The position numbers and the translations under genes were made by a program. DNA of 48,582 bases from an uncultured Eubacteriales bacterium. GTDB lineage: Bacteria; Bacillota; Clostridia; Oscillospirales; Oscillospiraceae. The stretch lies in assembly GCA_900548625.1 (NCBI GenBank), contig URLO01000010.1, positions 1-48,582 on the forward strand. The letters run 5' to 3'. Positions 32,987 to 41,662 of this stretch are shown piece after piece (position 1 is the first letter of the stretch; each line of letters opens with the position of its first letter). The notes beneath the pieces were generated by a model. The model was given only the letters and a program-made list of their open reading frames with translations, did no database searches and had not been told where the DNA came from.

Positions 32987-35053
32987 TTATTCTTCCTCGG
33001 CGTCCTTCTTGGCGTCTTCGATGATCTTTGCCTGATTCATCTGCGGGACTTCCTCGTAACGGACGAAGTTCAGCGTGTAGCTGCCACGGCCCTGCGTCAT
33101 AGCGCGCAGGTCGATGGTGTAGCTGGACATCTCGCCCATCGGGACTTCCGCCTCGACGGTCTGATAGCCGGGGTTCTCAGGATCGGGGTTCATGCCCATG
33201 ACACGGCCGCGGCGCTTGTTGAGGTCGCCGATGATGTCGCCCATGTTGGAATCGGGCACGAGGACCTTCAGCTCGCCGATCGGCTCGAGCAGGGTCGGGC
33301 CGGCGGTGGGCAGACCTTCCTTGTAGGCGATGCCGGCAGCGGTCTGGAACGCCATATCGGAGGAGTCAACCGGATGGTAGGAGCCGAAATACAGCGTGGA
33401 CTTCAGGAACACGACCGGATAACCGGCGAGCACGCCCTTGCCGACGCAGTTGCGCAGGCCCTTTTCAACCGACGGGATGAAGTTCTTCGGCACGCAGCCG
33501 CCGACCGTCTCGTCCGCGAAGACCATTTCTTCAGACTCGGACTGCGGCTCGAAGCGGATGTAGACGTCGCCGAACTGGCCATGGCCGCCGGACTGCTTCT
33601 TGTGACGGCCGTGGATCTCGACCTTCTTCTTGATGGTCTCGCGGTAAGCGATCTTGGCGGGCTTGAGAACAGCCTCGACCTTGTACTTGCTCTGGAGCTT
33701 TGCCATCAGGACGGAAAGCTGCATGTCGCCGGCACCGGAGATGATGAGTTCCTTGGTCTCGGGATCGTTGCCGTAGGTGAAGGAGGCGTCTTCCTCGTTC
33801 AGCTTGACAAGGCCGTTGGCGATCTTGTCTTCCGTGCCCTTGATCTTGGCATAGACAGCCATCTTGTACATCGGCTCGTCATAAGTCATGCCCTTGATGG
33901 TGACGGTCTTACCGGCCATACCCAGCGTGTCGCCGGTCTTGACGGAGGCGAGCTTGGTGAAAACGCCGATGTCGCCGCAGCAGACCTTGGCGGTCTTGAC
34001 GTTGTCCTTGCCCTTCGGGAAGAACATGTTGCCGAGCTTTTCGGAATCGCCGGTGCGGGCATTGACGACGGTCATGGTGTCTTCCACGTCGCCGGAGATG
34101 ACCTTGAAGTAGGAGTTCTTGCCGTACTGGTCCGCCAGGGTGTTGAAAACGAACGCCATGGGGCTGCCCTTCGGATCGAGCTTGAACGGAACTTCCTTAT
34201 CGTCCTCGATCGCGGTCATGGGCTTGCCTTCCAGCGGGTTGGGGGCAAACTTCACAAGGTTGTTCAGAAGGACGGTGGTGCCGAGACCGGACATCGCGCA
34301 GCCGCAGAACACGGGCGTGATGGCGCGCTCACGGATACCGGCCTTGACGCCGGTGAGGATCTCTTCCTCGGTGAAGGGCTCCTCGGCGAAGAACTTCTCC
34401 ATGAGCTCCTCGCTGGTCTCAGCGATCTGCTCATTGAGCTCCATCATATACTCCTCGATCTTCTCCTCGGCGTCGGCGGGAAGTGCAATCTCCTTGCCGG
34501 AGGCGTCATACGCCTTCTTTGCCAGCAGGTCAACAACGCCGACGGCCTGTTCGCCGTTCAGGATCGGGAATACAAACGGAATGACAGATGCGCCGAACAT
34601 TTCGCGCAGGCTGTCAAAGACATTGAAGTAGTTGGCATGCTCCTCATCCAGCTTGGAGATGTAGAACATGGCGGGCAGGTTGGCCTTGGCAAGGTACTTC
34701 CAGCCCTTTTCGGTACCGACACCGATGCCGCTCTTGGCGGTGACGCAGATCATGCCGGCGTCTGCAACGCGCAGGCTCTGCACGATCTGGCCGGCAAAGT
34801 CGAAGTAACCGGGGTTATCCAGCACATTGATCTTGCACTTGTTATATTCGACGGGAATGACGGAGGTAGAGATCGAATACTGTCTCTTCTTCTCCTCGTC
34901 GTCGAAGTCAGAAACGGTCGTACCGTCGGCGCGCTTGCCCAGACGGGTGATCGCCTTGGTCGTGAACAGCATGCTTTCGCACAGCGCGGATTTACCGTCG
35001 CCACCATGGCCCAGCAGGCAGATGTTGCGAATGTCATTGGCAGTATAGCCCAT
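32987..35053 (-). CDS. Elongation factor G-like protein (EF-G paralogue)
   Basis: A 688-residue translational GTPase with all five EF-G domains: the G domain, domain II (about 290-370), domains III-V, including a domain IV block near YRETIKKKVEIHGRHKKQSGGHGQFG (about 470-495) and a domain V ending RAMTQGRGSYTLNF. It differs from canonical EF-G in the G domain: G1 reads GHGGDGKSAL instead of AHIDAGKTT, and the NKxD position reads SKLDE. These changes are typical of EF-G-like paralogues whose role (ribosome recycling or stress) is debated. The C-terminus is Asp/Glu/Lys-rich. It stands alone with its own promoter and terminator. Confidence 0.92.
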   Translation of the reverse strand: MGYTANDIRNICLLGHGGDGKSALCESMLFTTKAITRLGKRADGTTVSDFDDEEKKRQYSISTSVIPVEYNKCKINVLDNPGYFDFAGQIVQSLRVADAGMICVTAKSGIGVGTEKGWKYLAKANLPAMFYISKLDEEHANYFNVFDSLREMFGASVIPFVFPILNGEQAVGVVDLLAKKAYDASGKEIALPADAEEKIEEYMMELNEQIAETSEELMEKFFAEEPFTEEEILTGVKAGIRERAITPVFCGCAMSGLGTTVLLNNLVKFAPNPLEGKPMTAIEDDKEVPFKLDPKGSPMAFVFNTLADQYGKNSYFKVISGDVEDTMTVVNARTGDSEKLGNMFFPKGKDNVKTAKVCCGDIGVFTKLASVKTGDTLGMAGKTVTIKGMTYDEPMYKMAVYAKIKGTEDKIANGLVKLNEEDASFTYGNDPETKELIISGAGDMQLSVLMAKLQSKYKVEAVLKPAKIAYRETIKKKVEIHGRHKKQSGGHGQFGDVYIRFEPQSESEEMVFADETVGGCVPKNFIPSVEKGLRNCVGKGVLAGYPVVFLKSTLYFGSYHPVDSSDMAFQTAAGIAYKEGLPTAGPTLLEPIGELKVLVPDSNMGDIIGDLNKRRGRVMGMNPDPENPGYQTVEAEVPMGEMSSYTIDLRAMTQGRGSYTLNFVRYEEVPQMNQAKIIEDAKKDAEEE

Positions 35054-35070
35054 AGTTTACGTTCTCCTTT
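35042..35070 (-). promoter_or_regulatory. -10/-35 signals upstream of the EF-G paralogue (approximate span of start region)
   Basis: The ribosome site AGAAAGGAGAACG lies just upstream of the ATG at 35051-35053. The promoter itself is at 35142-35170: TTGCAT (35165-35170), 17 bases, TATAAT (35142-35147), giving a leader of about 80 bases. Confidence 0.6.
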
Positions 35071-35141
35071 CTACAGATACTCCGCGCCGGTTGCGTGGAA
35101 TATCCCTCGGCAGTACACAGATTAGCCGACTCTTAAACTTC

Positions 35142-35170
35142 ATTATATACGAATTATACGAAAAATGCAA
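35142..35170 (-). promoter_or_regulatory. Promoter of the EF-G paralogue
   Basis: Minus strand TTGCAT (35165-35170), 17-base spacer, TATAAT (35142-35147). A second TATAAT-like box is present in the spacer (about 35153-35158). Confidence 0.75.
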
Positions 35171-35234
35171 ATACTATCTTGCGTGATTCTATGCAAAGTT
35201 CGTAGTTTTTTTGCAGTCGGTCACGCTAAAAAGC

Positions 35235-35272
35235 AAGCGGCGGCCGGAGAAGCAATTCTCCGGCCGCCGCTT
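35235..35272 (-). terminator. Terminator of the rlmB/pseudo-ATPase unit
   Basis: A 17-bp GC-rich stem (35235-35251 with 35256-35272) with GCTTTTTAG after it on the minus strand, 9 bases after the stop of the membrane protein gene. Confidence 0.9.
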
Positions 35273-35281
35273 GGATCTTAT

Positions 35282-37384
35282 TTACGTTCTGCCGCCGAGG
35301 GCTGTCACGAGCAGCGTCGGCAGCAGCCACAAAAGCGTGTAGACCAGCAAATTCCATGCTGAGACCGCCTGCGCCGAGCCGATGAAGGTCAGCAGGAACA
35401 GCACCGCCGCTCCGATGACGCCGCCCGCCACGGAGATCGCCGTAGCTCCGCGCGTTGCGCTGCGCATGGCGCGCGCGCCGACGACCGCCGCCGTGAAGCA
35501 CTGGAAGCTCGGCCGTACCATCAGCGCGCCCTGCTTCGGCTCACGCACCGCCTCCGGCGCCGACAGATGCGCGCGCTCCTCCACGGTCGGGAACTCGATG
35601 CGGTCGGGCGAGAGCTTGTAGCGGTGCTTGAGGAACTGCGGTGTGATCATGAAATCGCGCGTGGCCAGGATCGGCAGAAGCCCCTTCATATGCGTCAGCG
35701 ACAAAAGTCCCGCACGCACGGAGGGCGCCGGATCGTAGTTGAGTGCGAACACAGCGGCAAGCTCGCCGTTGATGGCCATATAGACCGCCTGACGAAGGCG
35801 CGTGCCCTCCGGCATCCGCACGCGCATGAGCTTCATGAATGCGAGCGAGCCCATCAGCACCACATCGCCGCCAATCTCCGCGCCGAGCCCGCCGCCCTCA
35901 TAGCGGCGGAAGGTATCGACGGTGTAATGCCGTCCGTTCTGATTTTTCCGGATCTGCTGGAACAGCGGGACAAGCCCGCTCCCTGCCGTCTCCACCACGG
36001 CGGCGGCATAGCCGATGATCTGCGGCACGTATCGGTCAGAGTAGATCTTCATGCCGTTGAGCGTCACGTTCTCCGGCGGGAAAAGGTCCGCATCCTCAAT
36101 GGCAACGGCGCACTCACCGCCGAGATTGCGCGCGCCCTGCCATCCGGCGACCGCCGCGCCGCTCCGGCTGAGTCTGCGCGCAAACATGGAAAACGGCCTC
36201 GGGTACGCGATCAGTGCACCGACCGGAAAACCTGCCAGAAGCATCGCCGTCCACGCCCAGAGAAAGTCTCCTCCCGGGCGAAGCGCCGACAAAATCGCCA
36301 GCACCAGCGTCAGCCCGGCCGTCACCGGTGCGTAAACGCGCATCACGCGCCGCGTGGCGTCGGGAAGCTCCAGCTGATAGACGAATTGGGCCACATCTGC
36401 CTCCGCACGGAAAATGCAGTCTTTTCCGTGCCACGCCTTTTCCTCCCGCACGGCTGCAACGGGCCGCTCCATCGAGCAGACGGCGCGCATCGTCTTGCGC
36501 TTTGCCGTCCGCAGCTCGAGCTCGCCCCAGAGCGCCGCCGTCAGTTCGAGCGACAGCACCGCAGAAAACGGGATGCGCCCGGAGATCAGCGCCGAAACTG
36601 CGTCCAGCACCGTCACCAGCACTGTCAGCGCCAGAAGGCTCGTGTGATCAAATTGCAGCCTCAGGCACTGCAAAACGCCGTGCAGCAGCACGTCGTAGGC
36701 AAGCAGCACCTGCGCTGCGGCGGCAGCCGCCATCACAACGGACAGCAGCCGCGTGCTCCCCGTCAGGTCGATCCCCGCGACAGAGAAATTGCACAGCGCG
36801 AGCATAGCTGCCGAAACGAGGCACAAAATAACGCTGAGGATCAGCCGCAGCTTGATCGTGCCGCCCTTGCAATAGGCGCGGTACGCCTCCTCCGGTGAGG
36901 AAAAGACGTGCTCCGGCTGTTCAGGGCGGCGTGCTTTTTTCTGCCGCTGCTGATGCTTCTGCATTTTTTGAAGCCTGCGGATGCGCTTTTGCTCCGCGCG
37001 CTCTGCGCGGGCGCGGTGGGCGGCTTCCTCTGCCGCTTCCGCATCCTCCGCCGCATCGCCCTCCGGCTGCGGCGCGGGCTCGCCCTTATACGTCCAGATC
37101 TTCGGGCGCTCCGGCTCCTCCGGCTCGTCGCGGATGGGCGCAAAGCGGATGGTGTCGCCGGTCACGCTCTGCGGCGCAGGCGCTTGCCCGTCATGCGTCT
37201 GCGGAGGCGGCGAATTTTCCGTTTCCGCGGACTCGGGCATCGTTTCCGGTTCTGCCGGCTCGTCCTCACGCTTGCTCCAGCCGCCGAATTCGCGCATGAT
37301 CTCCTCCAGCGTGTACTCCGGCTCCGCGGGGACGGGGTCATTATGAACTTGTTTTTCCACCTGATCCTGCGGTAACTCTTCCAT
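35282..37384 (-). CDS. Degenerate P-type ATPase-like membrane protein (pseudoenzyme)
   Basis: A 700-residue protein. Residues 1-110 are acidic and Pro-rich, 117-155 form a basic Ala/Arg/Lys/Gln helix, and 180-700 are a membrane region with about eight helices arranged as in P1B-type ATPases. Catalytic landmarks can be placed but are all replaced: the CPx slot reads FPVGA (386-390) within WTAMLLAGFPVGALIAYP, the DKTGT slot reads EDADLF (430-435) within AVAIEDADLFPPENVTLNG, and the TGDn slot reads ATRD (574-577). No TGE or GDGxNDxP motif exists. The nucleotide-domain fold is still readable (YEGGGLGAEIGGDVVLMGSLAFM, 495-517, and VYMAINGELAAVFALNYDP, 534-552). It should not hydrolyse ATP through a phospho-Asp; transport, regulatory or scaffold roles are all possible. 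It follows rlmB by 38 bases. Confidence 0.85.
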   Translation of the reverse strand: MEELPQDQVEKQVHNDPVPAEPEYTLEEIMREFGGWSKREDEPAEPETMPESAETENSPPPQTHDGQAPAPQSVTGDTIRFAPIRDEPEEPERPKIWTYKGEPAPQPEGDAAEDAEAAEEAAHRARAERAEQKRIRRLQKMQKHQQRQKKARRPEQPEHVFSSPEEAYRAYCKGGTIKLRLILSVILCLVSAAMLALCNFSVAGIDLTGSTRLLSVVMAAAAAAQVLLAYDVLLHGVLQCLRLQFDHTSLLALTVLVTVLDAVSALISGRIPFSAVLSLELTAALWGELELRTAKRKTMRAVCSMERPVAAVREEKAWHGKDCIFRAEADVAQFVYQLELPDATRRVMRVYAPVTAGLTLVLAILSALRPGGDFLWAWTAMLLAGFPVGALIAYPRPFSMFARRLSRSGAAVAGWQGARNLGGECAVAIEDADLFPPENVTLNGMKIYSDRYVPQIIGYAAAVVETAGSGLVPLFQQIRKNQNGRHYTVDTFRRYEGGGLGAEIGGDVVLMGSLAFMKLMRVRMPEGTRLRQAVYMAINGELAAVFALNYDPAPSVRAGLLSLTHMKGLLPILATRDFMITPQFLKHRYKLSPDRIEFPTVEERAHLSAPEAVREPKQGALMVRPSFQCFTAAVVGARAMRSATRGATAISVAGGVIGAAVLFLLTFIGSAQAVSAWNLLVYTLLWLLPTLLVTALGGRT

Positions 37385-37422
37385 GCTGTCTCCTGCGCGT
37401 GTTCTTCGCGTAATTCTCTCTG

Positions 37423-38232
37423 TCAGCCTCTCTGGCGGACAGCCTCATAGAGCAGGATCGCCGCAGCCGCCGAAGCGTTCAGCGACGAGATCCGCCCCTT
37501 CATCGGGATGCTGACCTTGAGGTCGCAGCTCTCTGCCACAAGGCGGCTCATGCCGTCGCCCTCGTTGCCGATGACGATCGCCGCCGCCCCCTTGAGGTCT
37601 GCCTGATACAGCGGCGTCGCGCCCTCGGCCGCCGTGCCGAAGATCCATACGCCGCGCTCCTTGAGCTCCTTGATGGCGTTTGTGACGTTGGTCACGCGCG
37701 CCACGGGCATATATTCCAGCGCACCCGCCGAGGCCTTGCCGACGATCGCCGTCAGCCCGACGCTCCGGCGCTTCGGGATCACGACGCCGTGCGCGCCCGC
37801 GCACTCCGCGGTGCGGATGATCGCGCCGAGGTTGTGCGGATCGGACAGCTCATCGCAGATCACGATCAGCGGCGCTTCGCCGCGCTCCTTCGCGCGGTTC
37901 AAAATGTCATCGAGCGTCGCGTAGCTGTGCGCCGCGACCATCGCGATCACGCCCTGATGGGCGCCGGTAGCGCTCATCTGATCGAGTTTGCGGCGATCCG
38001 TCTCGACCACGACTGCGCCCGCCTGCTTTGCCTGCGCGGCAAGGCGCGCAAGCGCGCGGTCGGTGCTGCCCTCGGCGATGAACACCTTGTCGATCGCGCG
38101 GCCGGAGGCCAGCGCCTCGGTCAGCGCGTTTCTGCCCTCGAGTATATTCTCTGCATCCTCGCGTTCAAGCGGACGGCGGTCTCTTGCCGCGTCGCGCCGG
38201 AGGTCTTTTCTGCGTTCCTGATTGTCTCTCAT
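37423..38232 (-). CDS. rlmB: 23S rRNA (guanosine-2'-O-)-methyltransferase RlmB
   Basis: A SPOUT-family methyltransferase. An Arg-rich N-terminus (about 1-30) is followed by the substrate-binding domain (ILEGRNALTEALASG, about 30-44) and the trefoil-knot domain with DELSDPHNLGAIIRTAECAGAHGVVIP (about 128-154), IVIGNEGDGMSRLV (about 236-249) and IPMKGRISSLNASAAAAILLYE (about 257-278), which hold the SAM site. The ATG at 38230-38232 follows AGGAGAGAC; the longer frame overlaps the divergent ftsH control region. The target is 23S rRNA by family; the exact guanosine is inferred. Confidence 0.94.
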   Translation of the reverse strand: MRDNQERRKDLRRDAARDRRPLEREDAENILEGRNALTEALASGRAIDKVFIAEGSTDRALARLAAQAKQAGAVVVETDRRKLDQMSATGAHQGVIAMVAAHSYATLDDILNRAKERGEAPLIVICDELSDPHNLGAIIRTAECAGAHGVVIPKRRSVGLTAIVGKASAGALEYMPVARVTNVTNAIKELKERGVWIFGTAAEGATPLYQADLKGAAAIVIGNEGDGMSRLVAESCDLKVSIPMKGRISSLNASAAAAILLYEAVRQRG

Positions 38233-38382
38233 ATGCTCGTCTCTCCTACTCGCGTTTCCGCGGCGGCGTATTGCGCCCTCCGCACAGTTTGTCCAGAATA
38301 TTATAGCAGGTATCCCATTCGGAAACAACCAGAACTTCTGCGGAAATTCACAGAAAATTTACCGCTTGTTCGCAGCCGGTTC

Positions 38383-38411
38383 TTGTCAAACCATTTTGGG
38401 TATGGTAAGAT
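38383..38411 (+). promoter_or_regulatory. Promoter of ftsH
   Basis: TTGTCA (38383-38388), 17-base spacer, TAAGAT (38406-38411), about 90 bases before the ftsH TTG start. The remaining divergent gap (38233-38382) shows nothing else I can identify. Confidence 0.6.
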
Positions 38412-38503
38412 GTTTCCACTATCAGCGGGACGGCTTTTTGCCGTTTTTCCCGGATATGCGGGCGCAGATCGGCTCACGCCCGCGCAGAAAGAAGGTGCAC
38501 GGA

Positions 38504-40462
38504 TTGAATCAGAATCCGAAAAAACAGAACGGGAACCGTCCCCCGTCCAGCAACGGCGACGGCGGCAGAGGCAACCGCTTCTGGATCTATCTCGTGATCG
38601 CTGTCATTTCGGCGCTGCTCATCAACGCCATGGTCAATATGATCTCCAATGCCTATCTGACCGAGATCAGCTATACGGAGTTCAAGCAGTGGCTCGAGGA
38701 AGACAAGATCAGCGAGATCTCTTTTAAATCGGACGACCGCGTGGTGATCCTCACGAAGGACGAGGCTGCGAAGAAGGCGCAGCAGAAGCGGTATTATTAC
38801 ACCGGCCTGATCCCCAATCAGGACACGAGTGAGCTGACCGAGCAGCTCGACGCACTCGGCATCTCCTACAGCACCGAGCTTCCGCAGGAGACAAACACGT
38901 TCCTGCTGACGCTGCTGAACCTGTTCTTCCCGGTCTCCATGATCTTCCTGACCATTCTCCTGTTCAGCAATCTGAGCAAGCGCATGAGCGACGGCGGCGG
39001 TTTCGGCGGAGGCTTCGGTGAGAACAAGGCCAAGATCTATATGGAAAAGCAGACCGGCGTGACGTTTGCCGACGTTGCAGGTCAGGACGAGGCGAAGGAG
39101 TCGCTCGTCGAGATCATCGATTTCCTGCACAATCCGCAGAAATACGCCGCCATCGGCGCAAAGCTCCCGAAGGGCGCGCTTCTGGTCGGCTCCCCCGGCA
39201 CGGGCAAAACGCTCCTTGCCAAGGCCGTGGCGGGCGAGGCAAACGTCCCGTTCTTCTCGATCTCCGGCTCGGACTTTGTGGAAATGTTCGTCGGCGTCGG
39301 CGCGAGCCGTGTCCGCAGCCTCTTTCAGGAGGCGAACAAGGTCGCTCCCGCCATCATCTTCATCGATGAGATCGACGCCATCGGCCGCACGCGCGATTCC
39401 AGATTCGGCGGCAATGACGAGCGCGAGCAGACACTCAATCAGCTCCTTGCCGAGATCGACGGCTTCGACTCCAGCAAGGGCGTTGTGATCCTCGCCGCGA
39501 CCAACCGGCCCGAGATCCTTGACAAGGCGCTTCTTCGCGCGGGCCGCTTTGACCGCCGCATCATCGTTGACCGGCCGAATCTGGCCGGCCGTTACCAGAC
39601 GCTCCGCGTCCACACCAAGAACATCAAGCTCGCCGAGGACGTCGATCTGCACAAGATCGCACAGGCAACTGCCGGCGCGGTCGGTGCAGATCTTGCAAAC
39701 CTCGTCAACGAAGCGGCGCTGCGCGCCGTTCGTCAGGGACGCAAGGCCGTCAACCAGCAGGATCTGCTCGTTTCGTTTGAGACGGTCATCGCCGGTACGG
39801 AAAAGAAGGGCACCGTCCTGACCGACATGGAAAAGCGCATCGTCTCCTATCATGAGGTCGGTCACGCGCTGGTTGCCGCGCTGCAAAAGCACACGCAGCC
39901 CGTCTCGAAGATCACCATCGTGCCGCACACCTCCGGCGCACTCGGCTACACCATGCAGATGCCGGAGGAGGAAAAGTTCCTCAGTTCGAGAGAGGAGCTG
40001 ATCGTTGAGCTGGAGACGCTGCTCGGCGGCCGTGCGGCAGAGCAGCTCGTGTTCGGCATTCAGACCACCGGCGCCTCCAACGACATTGAGCGCGCGACCG
40101 ATCTTGCCCGCAAGATGGTCACGCAGTACGGTATGAGCGAGAAATTCGGCCTGATGGCGCTCTCCACCGTCTCGAACCAGTATCTCGACGGCGTCACAAG
40201 CATGAACTGCGCCGACTCGACCGCCTCTGCGGCAGACAGTGAAATTCAGAAGCTGCTTGCCGAGTGCTACGCCGCGGCAAAGGACATCCTCGCAAAGAGC
40301 CGCTCGCTGCTCGACGAGATCGCTCTGTTCCTGCTGACAAAAGAGACCATCACCGGCGACGAGTTCATGACCTATGTAAACGCCGACAAGAAGCGCCTTG
40401 CCGAAAGCGCTCAGGCCGCCGCCGAGGCAGCCCCCGGCAATACGGACGCTGCCGGCATTTGA
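38504..40462 (+). CDS. ftsH: ATP-dependent zinc metalloprotease FtsH
   Basis: A membrane-anchored AAA protease that degrades membrane and regulatory proteins. I chose the TTG start at 38504 (LNQNPKKQNGN, preceded by AAGGTG): it has the only spaced ribosome site, and the upstream ATG frame runs into the promoter. Two membrane helices (about 25-45 and 125-147) flank a small external domain. The AAA module has Walker A GSPGTGKT (normally GPPGTGKT), Walker B IIFIDEIDAIG and the second region of homology RAGRFDRR. The zinc motif is HEVGH (about 450-454, usually HEAGH), with the third ligand Asp in TGASNDIERAT. The 652 residues are normal. It is divergent from rlmB. Confidence 0.95.
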   Translation: MNQNPKKQNGNRPPSSNGDGGRGNRFWIYLVIAVISALLINAMVNMISNAYLTEISYTEFKQWLEEDKISEISFKSDDRVVILTKDEAAKKAQQKRYYYTGLIPNQDTSELTEQLDALGISYSTELPQETNTFLLTLLNLFFPVSMIFLTILLFSNLSKRMSDGGGFGGGFGENKAKIYMEKQTGVTFADVAGQDEAKESLVEIIDFLHNPQKYAAIGAKLPKGALLVGSPGTGKTLLAKAVAGEANVPFFSISGSDFVEMFVGVGASRVRSLFQEANKVAPAIIFIDEIDAIGRTRDSRFGGNDEREQTLNQLLAEIDGFDSSKGVVILAATNRPEILDKALLRAGRFDRRIIVDRPNLAGRYQTLRVHTKNIKLAEDVDLHKIAQATAGAVGADLANLVNEAALRAVRQGRKAVNQQDLLVSFETVIAGTEKKGTVLTDMEKRIVSYHEVGHALVAALQKHTQPVSKITIVPHTSGALGYTMQMPEEEKFLSSREELIVELETLLGGRAAEQLVFGIQTTGASNDIERATDLARKMVTQYGMSEKFGLMALSTVSNQYLDGVTSMNCADSTASAADSEIQKLLAECYAAAKDILAKSRSLLDEIALFLLTKETITGDEFMTYVNADKKRLAESAQAAAEAAPGNTDAAGI

Positions 40463-40477
40463 GTATACCATCCATGT

Positions 40478-40504
40478 CTGCTCCGCGCGTTTCGCGCGGA
40501 GCAG
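40478..40504 (+). terminator. Hairpin between ftsH and the MscS gene
   Basis: A perfect 12-bp GC-rich stem (40478-40489 with 40493-40504, loop TTT) lacks a T-run, so read-through into the channel gene is likely. Confidence 0.5.
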
Positions 40505-40529
40505 TGCTGTAGAAGGGAGTTTTTCCACC

Positions 40530-41393
40530 ATGCCCGAATCCGAACTGCACGCCGTGACCTCCGGCGTGGAAAATGCACTGGGCGCAACAGCGGAGAACGC
40601 ACATTCGCTCTGGCAGAAGCTTTTCGGTGAAAATGCGCTGTCCAAGATCCTCGCGGCAGCGATCCTGCTTGTCGTGTGCGTCATTTTCATCCGGCTGCTG
40701 CTGCGGCTGACGAACCGCGTGCTGGAGCGCTCAAAAATACATACCACCATGTACAGCTTCATCCGGACGCTTGTGAAGATGGTGCTCGTATTCATCGCCA
40801 TCATGCTCATCGCAGGGACGCTCGGGATCGACACCTCCTCCCTGCTTGCCATCTTCAGCATCGCAGGTCTGGCAATCTCCCTCTCCATCCAGAATGCGCT
40901 GAGCAACATGACGAGCGCCGTCATGCTGCTGACCTCCAGGCCGTACCAGCTTGGAGATTTCGTGGAGATCTCCGGGATGCAGGGCACCGTGCGCGAGATC
41001 GGCATTCTCTGCACGAAGCTCGCAACCGTAGACGGAAAGCTCATCTCCATCCCCAACAGCCAGGCCGTCTCCGCCAGCATCACGAACTTCTCCGCCGAGG
41101 AAAACCGCCGCGTCATGATGAGCATTTCCGCAGGCTATGACAACGATGTGGAAAAGGTCAAGTCTGCGCTTATCCGCGCGGCAGACGATCCGCGCGTGCT
41201 GCCCATTGAGCCGGTCTTTGCCCGCGTGAGCGGCTACCGCGACAACGCCATCGAATACGCGCTGCGTTTCTGGGTGAAGAACAGTGACTACTGGCCCGTT
41301 TATTTTGACGTTCTGGAGCGCGTCAAGCGCATCTTCGATGCAGAGGGCATCTCGATGACCTATCCGCATCTGGTTGTGCACAGCGCAAAATGA
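40530..41393 (+). CDS. Small-conductance mechanosensitive channel, MscS family
   Basis: A 287-residue channel that opens under membrane tension. Three helices (about 38-60, 78-98 and 103-130) are followed by the MscS beta domain (TSRPYQLGDFVEI, about 135-147, and TKLATVDGKLISIPNSQAV) and the cytoplasmic alpha-beta domain. The pore helix is IAGLAISLSIQNALSNMTSAVMLL (about 111-134) with the small-residue packing of the family. The ATG at 40530 follows AGAAGGGAG; the upstream frame overlaps ftsH and is rejected. Confidence 0.94.
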   Translation: MPESELHAVTSGVENALGATAENAHSLWQKLFGENALSKILAAAILLVVCVIFIRLLLRLTNRVLERSKIHTTMYSFIRTLVKMVLVFIAIMLIAGTLGIDTSSLLAIFSIAGLAISLSIQNALSNMTSAVMLLTSRPYQLGDFVEISGMQGTVREIGILCTKLATVDGKLISIPNSQAVSASITNFSAEENRRVMMSISAGYDNDVEKVKSALIRAADDPRVLPIEPVFARVSGYRDNAIEYALRFWVKNSDYWPVYFDVLERVKRIFDAEGISMTYPHLVVHSAK

Positions 41394-41414
41394 GGACACA
41401 ACTTCAGGTGCTCT

Positions 41415-41478
41415 GAGCTTGTCAAAAAGACTTTTTGACAAGCTCAGGGACGCGAACCGCGTGGCTTGGTTCGCGTTT
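41415..41478. repeat. Two-hairpin intergenic repeat, copy B
   Basis: Hairpin 1 is a near-complete palindrome: GAGCTTGTCAAAAAG (41415-41429) with CTTTTTGACAAGCTC (41431-41445). Hairpin 2 pairs CGCGAACC (41451-41458) with GGTTCGCG (41468-41475). It aligns with 32870-32933 over most of its length, including the loop text GCGT.GGCTT. Confidence 0.75.
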
Positions 41479-41584
41479 GAAAAGGCTGCGCCTGCTGCGT
41501 ACACACGCAGCGGGCTTTTGTCCATCTTTTTGTGATTTGACCGTTTCCGGCGGACAGAGTTTGTGAATTTTGCAGCGTGTGATG

Positions 41585-41613
41585 TTGACTTTCCGTATAG
41601 GAGTTGTTAAAAT
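41585..41613 (+). promoter_or_regulatory. Promoter of the cooS-cooC-acsB operon
   Basis: TTGACT (41585-41590), 17-base spacer, TAAAAT (41608-41613). The expected leader runs about 155 bases to cooS. It ends in TAGGAGGAAAC before the ATG at 41776 and holds one hairpin (GGAGGCG...CGCCTTC, about 41716-41736) without a T-run. Confidence 0.65.
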
Positions 41614-41662
41614 GAAGACAAACTGTGTCGGCTTATGCCTGCGCTCATTAAACGGTTTCTGA
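41612..41662 (+). CDS. Possible 16-residue upstream reading frame
   Basis: ATG at 41612 follows AGGAG with eight bases spacing and reads MKTNCVGLCLRSLNGF before TGA. It overlaps the -10 box of the proposed cooS promoter, so only one of the two readings can be used by a transcript starting there. I see no homologue, and chance occurrence is quite possible. Confidence 0.2.
   Translation: MKTNCVGLCLRSLNGF

Noticed and set aside
38474..41125. An 883-codon antisense frame across ftsH and the MscS gene
   Set aside because: Shadow of real genes; the translation is compositionally odd and matches nothing recognisable.
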